DNA of 7,875 bases from CAZABS01 sp964483635. Lineage in GTDB: Bacteria; Patescibacteriota; Minisyncoccia; Moranbacterales; UBA1568. The notes beneath the pieces are model-generated. The model was not told where the DNA came from, made no database searches, and saw only the letters and a list, made by a program, of their open reading frames with translations. Below are positions 1-5,046 of the stretch, piece after piece; positions within the stretch are counted from its first letter, which is position 1; every line of letters starts with the position of its first letter. Location of the stretch: NCBI GenBank assembly GCA_964483635.1, contig CAZABS010000038.1, forward strand, positions 1-7,875, given 5' to 3'. Both the position numbers and the translations under genes were made by a program.

Positions 1-65
1 AAGCAAGCCGAGAGAAGCTTGGGGGGATTGGCTGTTATTGAATCAAATCGTCAGCCGTTTCCTCG

Positions 66-83
66 TCAATACCTTTGCATCAC
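66..83 (+). repeat. Left terminal inverted repeat of the IS
   Basis: The sequence tcaatacctttgcatcac matches the reverse complement of 978-995 at 17 of 18 positions, including 13 consecutive bases. It also encodes the last residues and the stop of the transposase on the minus strand. Confidence 0.75.
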
Positions 84-945
84 TTCTGCTGGAGTTTGAA
101 ACCCAATTCCCATATGCGCAGGTGCTTTTCGTTGTAGTACGGAAGATAGTCTTTCAAAGCTTTCCGAAACACCTTTAAACCATGCCAGACCTGATCGAGA
201 CACTCCTTCTGGGGGGTGCGATTGAAGCGTTCAATGTGAGTCTGATCATTACTCTGGCGAACTCCGGAATGACGTTACTTGATGCCCAGTCGTTTCAAAT
301 CTGCGTAAACCCAATAGAGAACTCTGACCCATGGTCACTTTGAACCATGACAAAGGGAAAGGGGGCTTTTTCCCTCGCTTGTTCCAAGAAACGAATACTA
401 GGTTCAACTCCAATCTTTTCTACAATGGCCGCATACGCAAACCGAGAATGCACATCGATCAGGGTGTAGGCATAAAACCGTACCCCTTTTGGACTCATGA
501 GATGCACGGTATCCACCTCCAGGAAAGCCCCAGGGAAAGCGGCTTCTGGACGAGGAGTGAAGTCATGAGGTCTTTTCCACACGCTGCGCTTTTTGGTGAG
601 TCCGCAGCGGTCAATGGTTCTCTGGACGGAAGACAAGGAAACCGAGAATCCTTCTTTGAGTAAAGCCTGATGGACAACCTGACCGCACCGGTTCCTGTCC
701 AAGCGTTTGGAAACAATCGCAGAGACCATCTCTCCCGAAAGAGCTCGTGGATGATGTTTTGGTCGAGCACTGTCTGTTGGGATGGGACCAGCGTTCCGAA
801 GTCTCGCCTTGTGTTCCCAGCGCACGATGGTGGACTGAGCGCAGCCGAAATACCGTGCTACCTCACGGCTACTTTTCCCTGAACGGAGAATCTTCACCGC
901 TTGCCAGCGTACCTTCGTTATCTGGGGGTTGATTGTATATGTCAT
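66..945 (-). pseudogene. Decayed IS481-like DDE transposase
   Basis: This would encode an integrase-core (rve, DDE) transposase. The intact first 216 codons (945 down to 295) hold a helix-turn-helix around residues 18-46, a second HTH-like segment near 88-115, and the first two catalytic aspartates, D145 in FLEVDTVHLM and D204 in VQSDHGSEFS. A -/+1 shift near 311-318 moves the rest into another frame (YADLKRLGIK), which then hits an in-frame TAA at 275-277. The same frame continues past it with RHSGVRQSNDQ and HIERFNRT, which carries the catalytic Glu. A second shift near 111-116 leads to MGIGFQTPAEVMQRY and the natural stop at 66-68. The repaired length is about 293 residues, normal for single-ORF IS481-type transposases. 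The start at 945 has AAAGGA four bases upstream. Three lesions make it almost certainly inactive. IS481 is the family assignment by architecture; a related rve group is possible. Confidence 0.88.
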
Positions 946-950
946 ATATT

Positions 951-989
951 CCTTTGCTTAAACATCTGATTGTACAGGTGAAGCAAAGG
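951..989 (-). promoter_or_regulatory. Hairpin covering the transposase ribosome-binding site
   Basis: Nine perfect base pairs (cctttgctt 951-959 with aagcaaagg 981-989) are extended, after a 3-nt bulge at 960-962, by catctg 963-968 with caggtg 975-980 (one mismatch in the minus-strand RNA) and closed by a 6-nt loop. Read on the minus strand, the 3' arm holds most of the AAAGGA Shine-Dalgarno of the transposase. The loop, read on the minus strand, is TACAAT, a plausible -10 box at 974-969. A transcript started there would begin near 962 and lack the 5' arm, whereas read-through RNA from outside would fold and hide the ribosome-binding site. The pairing is seen directly; the regulatory role is inferred by analogy with IS10 and IS50. 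Confidence 0.5.
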
Positions 990-995
990 TATTGA
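978..995 (-). repeat. Right terminal inverted repeat of the IS
   Basis: The sequence gtgaagcaaaggtattga is the partner of the left repeat at 66-83. Its inner half (981-989) is repeated in inverted form at 951-959, so the repeat also forms one arm of a hairpin directly upstream of the transposase start. Confidence 0.75.
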
Positions 996-1009
996 AACAT
1001 TACGTGGGG

Positions 1010-1038
1010 TTGACGGGAAGCAGAATATTTGATAGAGT
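1010..1038 (+). promoter_or_regulatory. Likely sigma-70-type promoter of the glycan operon
   Basis: TTGACG (1010-1015, 5/6 to the -35 consensus) is followed by a 17-base spacer and TAGAGT (1033-1038, 4/6 to the -10 consensus), preceded by TG plus one base at 1030-1032 as in an extended -10. Transcription would start near 1045, about 60 bases before the first gene. The -35 hexamer lies within the possible outer inverted repeat of the IS, so the element may have supplied it. Confidence 0.5.
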
Positions 1039-1106
1039 GTTACTTCGTCCCAGAAAGAAAATCAATCTCTTTGAGACATTAAGAGTCTTATCTTAATTCT
1101 GATAAC

Positions 1107-1535
1107 ATGTCACTCGCAAATAATTTTCAAGTCTCAATAGAAAAGATCACCCCCCTCTTCCTTCAGTACCGGACGATAGTCCTCTATTTTCTCATTGGTG
1201 GATCAGCCGCGATTCTCGACATGGTTGGTTTTTATGTTGGTTATTCTCTTTTTGACCTGGCATCACCTCTTGCCACCACGATCTCAGTCAGTGTGGCAAC
1301 CCTCTATTCATTTTTGCTGAATTCCTTTATTAATTTTAAGACAGTTGATCGACTCGGGAGCAGGTTTGTGTCCTTTGTCATCGTGAGCGGTATCGGGATG
1401 CTTATTTCAATCGCGAGCCTCTGGTTATTGAATGTTCAGCTTGGCTGGAATGGCAACATCGTTAAAATTGGTTCACTCCCAGTTATTTTTTTGGTGCAAT
1501 ATCTTCTCAATAAGAAGATAACTTTTCGGCAATAA
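1107..1535 (+). CDS. GtrA-family membrane protein (putative lipid-linked sugar flippase)
   Basis: This is a 142-residue polytopic membrane protein with four predicted helices, about residues 24-44, 55-75, 87-109 and 118-135. That is the size and topology of the GtrA family (PF04138). Family-like signatures are FLIGGSAAILDMVGFY in helix 1, FLLNSFINFK at the end of helix 2, and the C-terminal QYLLNKKITF, where the family typically has an N-K/R-x-x-x-F ending. GtrA proteins are thought to translocate undecaprenyl-phosphate-linked sugars across the membrane for a periplasmic GT-C enzyme. The pairing here with a GtrB-like domain and a GT39 domain downstream in the same operon fits that job. ATG 1107 is the only reasonable start: an in-frame stop lies at 1080-1082. 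No convincing Shine-Dalgarno precedes it. The substrate sugar cannot be told from the sequence. Confidence 0.9.
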   Translation: MSLANNFQVSIEKITPLFLQYRTIVLYFLIGGSAAILDMVGFYVGYSLFDLASPLATTISVSVATLYSFLLNSFINFKTVDRLGSRFVSFVIVSGIGMLISIASLWLLNVQLGWNGNIVKIGSLPVIFLVQYLLNKKITFRQ

Positions 1536-1561
1536 AGAGGTTAGATTAATTATTTTTTAAT

Positions 1562-2878
1562 ATGGAACAAAAGAAGAGAGTTGCGATTATCGGAGGTGGA
1601 TTTGCAGGGCTTTCGACTGCCTATTATTTGGGGAAGGCTGGTGTCTCGGTGACGCTCTATGAGAGAGAAGAAACCCTTGGTGGATTGGCTGGTGGATTTT
1701 CTTTGCTTGGGATGCCTCTCGAGAAGGCTTATCATTTTTTTTATAAAGGTGATCAACACCTTTTGGGACTCGCGAAAGAACTTGGCATCGGTGAAAAGGC
1801 TGCTTTTTATAAAAGTTCTACGGGTACCTATTTTGGAGGCAGGCTCTATCCTTTTATGACCGCTAAGGACCTGTTGACTTTCACACCTCTTCCATTTCTT
1901 GATCGTATTCGTTTCGGTGTTTCAGCCCTTTACCTTCAATTTTTGAAAAATTGGATGCCCCTCTCACGAGTGACAGCCTACGACTGGCTTCTGAAGTGGG
2001 CCGGTCCGAAAGTGACGGAAGTGATCTGGGAACCACTCCTTCGTGGCAAGTTCAACAAATACTACAAAGATATCGCTATGTCGTGGCTGTGGCGTCGGAT
2101 TCAGATCCGGGCTGTTTCCAAGGACAAAGAAGGTGAAATGCTTGGTTATTTTCATGGTGGCTTCATGACCATTGTTGATGCACTCGCCGAGAAAATCAAA
2201 TCATTTGGAGGGATGATTATTACTAAACAGGGTATCGATCGTATTGTAAAAAGTGAAAACGGGGCAATACTTGTTGTCGATGGAAAACGAGAGCAGTTTG
2301 ATGCTATTGTCGCTACCATCCCTTCCCCAGCATTTGCTCGTTTGATTGAGAATAACGCTGGCGTGACCGAAGACTATACAAAGCAATTACGGAGCATCGA
2401 TTACCTCGGTGCCGTGGTGATGGTCTTTGCCACCGACCAACTTATCAGTCCGTATTTTTGGCACAATATCAATGATACGACCGTTCCGTTTCTCGTTCTT
2501 CTCTCCACCTCTGCTTTGACAGGCACTGCTGCTTTTCAGGGAAAACATATCTACTATATTGGAGCTTACGTACCAGCCGAACACCGCTATTTTAGTGAGA
2601 GCCCAGAAACGATAATGCAAGAGTGGAAAGAGGGTCTTCGGACGATGTTCCCACATTTCGATGAGTCTCAAATTCTTGAGGAACAATTGTTCCGTTTCAA
2701 GGATGCCCAACATATCGTCGGAACGGATTACATCGAAAAAATTCCTGCCTATCAGTCTCCAGTCCCACATGTCTACCTGGCCAATTTCTCCCAGATTTTC
2801 CCTGATGACCGAGGGACGAACTATGCCATTGAAGAAGGGAAAAAAATCACTGAGCTTGTTTTGCAAAACCTCAAATAA
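1562..2878 (+). CDS. FAD-dependent oxidoreductase, amine-oxidase/protoporphyrinogen-oxidase-like
   Basis: This 438-residue soluble flavoprotein has an N-terminal Rossmann dinucleotide-binding motif, IIGGGFAG (G11, G13, G16), with the ribose-binding acidic residue E34 at the end of the second strand (TLYERE), followed by LGGLAGG (39-45), the GG motif that follows the FAD site in amine oxidases, phytoene desaturases, HemY and UDP-galactopyranose mutase. The C-terminal DDRGTNYAIEEG (R417, G418, N420) matches the closing FAD-contact segment of that superfamily. No signal peptide or membrane helix is evident, so it is cytoplasmic. It starts 26 bases after gtrA-like ends, in an AT-rich gap with AGAGG too distant to be a normal ribosome site. 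The substrate is not identifiable. Its place between lipid-linked sugar genes suggests that it acts on a nucleotide sugar, a lipid-linked sugar or the polyprenyl carrier, and not on haem. A database annotation as protoporphyrinogen oxidase should not be taken literally. Confidence 0.85.
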   Translation: MEQKKRVAIIGGGFAGLSTAYYLGKAGVSVTLYEREETLGGLAGGFSLLGMPLEKAYHFFYKGDQHLLGLAKELGIGEKAAFYKSSTGTYFGGRLYPFMTAKDLLTFTPLPFLDRIRFGVSALYLQFLKNWMPLSRVTAYDWLLKWAGPKVTEVIWEPLLRGKFNKYYKDIAMSWLWRRIQIRAVSKDKEGEMLGYFHGGFMTIVDALAEKIKSFGGMIITKQGIDRIVKSENGAILVVDGKREQFDAIVATIPSPAFARLIENNAGVTEDYTKQLRSIDYLGAVVMVFATDQLISPYFWHNINDTTVPFLVLLSTSALTGTAAFQGKHIYYIGAYVPAEHRYFSESPETIMQEWKEGLRTMFPHFDESQILEEQLFRFKDAQHIVGTDYIEKIPAYQSPVPHVYLANFSQIFPDDRGTNYAIEEGKKITELVLQNLK

Positions 2879-2882
2879 TTAT

Positions 2883-2920
2883 AAGGAGAGTCCTTCTTGC
2901 CCGGAACTGAGAACACATGA
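2883..2920 (+). promoter_or_regulatory. Possible leader mini-ORF coupled to the GT2 gene
   Basis: The best Shine-Dalgarno in the operon, AAGGAG (2883-2888), is 28 bases upstream of the GT2 start at 2917, too far to serve it directly. It is eight bases upstream of TTG 2897, which opens a seven-codon frame (L/M-P-G-T-E-N-T) whose TGA (2918-2920) overlaps the GT2 ATG as ATGA. That is the geometry of translational coupling. AAGGA can also pair with TCCTT (2891-2895) in a small hairpin. The pattern is seen directly, but a chance arrangement cannot be excluded. Confidence 0.3.
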
Positions 2921-5046
2921 AACTGACTGTTTTACCACCAACGTATAATGAGTCGCGCAACATCGCTCCGCTGGTGAGTGCTATTTGCCAAGCTCTGGAT
3001 CCTCTCTATGCAGGGCAGTATGAAATTCTCTTTGTTGATGATAGTAATGATGACACTCCAGAAGAGATTCGGAAACAGATGGCTCTCTATAAACATGTCC
3101 GACTGATTCATCGAGAAAAGTCAGCCCGCAATGGACTCTCGATGGCTTTTGTCGATGGCTTCAAGAAGGCGAAGGGGGAGTATATTTTTTGCATGGATTC
3201 TGATTTACAGCATCCGCCAGAGAAAATGCCAGAGATGTTGGAAGTCATGTTTTCAAAAAAAGGAATTGATCTGGTTGTTGCCAGCCGGTACAAGCCAGGC
3301 GGAAGTGCCGATGGCCTCGATGGAGTATTGCGCCGTTTCGTTTCTCGGGGGAGCTGTCTTTTGAGCTGGATCATTCTTCCTCCGACCAGAAAATCAAGCG
3401 ACCCAATGACCGGGTTTTTTTTGGTGAAAAAATCGTTAGTGCAGAAGCTCGATTTTGCGAGTTCGAGAGGATTCAAAATCTTGGTAGACATCCTGGTTCG
3501 TTCAGGACGTGATTTACAAGTCGCCGAGATCCCATTTGTTTTTCGAAAGCGGACAAATGATTCGAGTAAAGCGACGTTTAAACAAGGGATAAATTTTTTC
3601 TTACAACTCTTGGAACTCCGCTCCCGTTTTTATAAGAGCACCATCAAGTATCACGTGCTGACTATCGTCAAGGAGATTTTGGATCAAACGAAACGGATCG
3701 CGCTGGCAAGCCTTATCGTTTTCGTGCTTGGCGCACTGCTCTCATTTGCGCTGACTCACTCTCAAGGAACCATTGAAAAAACAGTGATTATTTTCACGAG
3801 TATCCTTTTTATTCAGGGACTCTTTTCGGTGTTTCTCATGTTGTATGCCTGGGAGGTTCCCGATCGCGTCGCACAGAATCGGGCACCGAAAAATTTTGCG
3901 AAACCAGACTACTCATTTACGGTCTTGTTGCCCGCGCGTCACGAAAAGATGGTCATTGCAGATACGATTCGAAGCGCTGCAGCTATTCGCTATCCAGAGG
4001 AAATGAAGGAGGTGCTCGTTCTCATTAATGACTTTGAAGATGATGAGACAATAGCTATTGCAAAAAAAACTATAGAAGAAGTGGGAGCGACAAATATCAA
4101 GCTCGTGACATTTACAGGAAAGCCTATCAACAAGCCGAGAGGTCTCAATGTTGGTTTGAAGAAAGCAAAAAAACAGGTCGTGACTATCTTTGATGCAGAA
4201 GATGAGATACACCCGGACATTTTTCTGATGGTGAATACTATCTTTTTACGCGATAAGGTAGATGTCATTCAGGCAGGAGTTCAGCTCATGAATCTCCATT
4301 CGACATGGTTTTCTCTTTTTAATGTGTTGGAGTATTTCTTCTGGTTTAAATCATCACTCCATTTCTTTTCAAGTAATGGGATGATTCCACTAGGAGGGAA
4401 TACCGTTTTTTTCAAGAGAAAATGGTTAAAGCGTGTCGGAGGATGGGATGAAAAGTGTCTTACCGAAGATGCGGATATAGGCTTGAGGCTTTCGCTCCTC
4501 GGTGCGAAAACAAGTATTGTGTATGATGAAAAGTATTCGACTCAAGAGGAAACACCTGCAACCGTTTATGATTTTCTCAAACAAAGAACTCGATGGAATC
4601 AAGGATTTATTCAGATTCTCTTGAAGGGTGAATGGTTGAGGTTGCCGCGTCTTCAACAGAAGATACTGGCATTCTACGTCTTCTCGTGGCCGATCTTTCA
4701 AGGGGTATTATTTCTGATTTTACCGCTTTCACTTCTCGTGGCAGGCACCGTGAAAATGGCACCTTTTTTGAGTGTGTATACTAATGTCCCAACCTATCTC
4801 CTGGTCGTTTTTCTCGTGGTGTTTAATTTGGGACTTCACGATTTTATGAAAAACTATTCGCTCCGCTATTCGCCATTGCTTATCGGAAAAACAATCATCT
4901 ACTTTATTCCATTTTTTGTTCTACTCGGATTGGCGGCGTTTCGCGCAGTGTATCGTCAAATCTTGGGGAATAATATCTGGGAGAAAACAACCCATTTCAA
5001 CTTACAACGGAAAGAAAAAGTAATTGCTCAAGAAATTCGAATATGA
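2917..5046 (+). CDS. Double GT2 fusion: GtrB/DPM1-like polyprenyl-phosphate glycosyltransferase plus cellulose-synthase-like glycosyltransferase
   Basis: This 709-residue protein carries two complete GT-A domains. Half one (about 1-315) begins PTYNES (8-13), has VDDSNDD (40-46) for nucleotide binding and the DSDLQHPPE motif with D94 and D96, then two helices at about 261-281 and 289-312. This is the GtrB/DPM1 layout, which loads a sugar onto polyprenyl phosphate at the cytosolic face. Half two (about 329-709) has PARHE (339-343), NDFEDDE near 371-377, FDAEDE with D426/E428/D429, TEDAD with D518, and QRTRW (556-560), followed by three C-terminal membrane segments near 583-612, 627-643 and 654-680. 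This D,D,D,QxxRW set marks the cellulose-synthase-like GT2 group, often processive beta-glycan synthases. No PilZ domain is present. ATG 2917 is forced by an in-frame TGA at 2908-2910. The gene ends in an ATGA overlap with the GT39-GH8 gene. The sugars used are unknown. Confidence 0.9.
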   Translation: MKLTVLPPTYNESRNIAPLVSAICQALDPLYAGQYEILFVDDSNDDTPEEIRKQMALYKHVRLIHREKSARNGLSMAFVDGFKKAKGEYIFCMDSDLQHPPEKMPEMLEVMFSKKGIDLVVASRYKPGGSADGLDGVLRRFVSRGSCLLSWIILPPTRKSSDPMTGFFLVKKSLVQKLDFASSRGFKILVDILVRSGRDLQVAEIPFVFRKRTNDSSKATFKQGINFFLQLLELRSRFYKSTIKYHVLTIVKEILDQTKRIALASLIVFVLGALLSFALTHSQGTIEKTVIIFTSILFIQGLFSVFLMLYAWEVPDRVAQNRAPKNFAKPDYSFTVLLPARHEKMVIADTIRSAAAIRYPEEMKEVLVLINDFEDDETIAIAKKTIEEVGATNIKLVTFTGKPINKPRGLNVGLKKAKKQVVTIFDAEDEIHPDIFLMVNTIFLRDKVDVIQAGVQLMNLHSTWFSLFNVLEYFFWFKSSLHFFSSNGMIPLGGNTVFFKRKWLKRVGGWDEKCLTEDADIGLRLSLLGAKTSIVYDEKYSTQEETPATVYDFLKQRTRWNQGFIQILLKGEWLRLPRLQQKILAFYVFSWPIFQGVLFLILPLSLLVAGTVKMAPFLSVYTNVPTYLLVVFLVVFNLGLHDFMKNYSLRYSPLLIGKTIIYFIPFFVLLGLAAFRAVYRQILGNNIWEKTTHFNLQRKEKVIAQEIRI

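Larger units (their letters stand above)
66..995 (-). mobile_element. IS481-like insertion sequence remnant
   Basis: The element is defined by the broken transposase and by an inverted repeat whose outer ends are at 66 and 995. The transposase stop codon sits inside the left repeat, as in many compact IS elements. The true ends may lie further out: a second inverted match, cgtcagcc at 49-56 and ggttgacg at 1008-1015 (7/8), lies outside the first, separated from it by 9 bases on the left and 12 on the right. That would make the element about 967 bp, close to the usual size of about 1 kb. I could not find a target-site duplication at either pair of ends, which fits an old, drifting copy. Confidence 0.7.

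Noticed and set aside
1..48. Left flank of the IS, with loose similarity (caagccgagagaagcttggg) to the promoter region near 7816-7838
   Set aside because: The match needs gaps and is short. No gene or clear site can be supported in these 48 bases.
331..932. Plus-strand open frames across the transposase region
   Set aside because: They run antisense to the clear minus-strand transposase, lack recognisable domains, and are shadows of its codon pattern.
2387..2866. Minus-strand open frame of 159 codons inside the FAD gene
   Set aside because: It is fully antisense to a well-supported flavoprotein with conserved motifs, and its translation has no family features.
3108..3491. Minus-strand open frame of 127 codons inside the GT2 fusion
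   Set aside because: It lies opposite the conserved DSDLQHPPE-containing domain and shows no promoter, ribosome site or domain.
2917..5046. UGA recoding (Gracilibacteria/SR1 genetic code)
   Set aside because: TGA ends the GT2 gene in a classic ATGA overlap, and the other genes need no TGA read-through, so the standard bacterial code fits.
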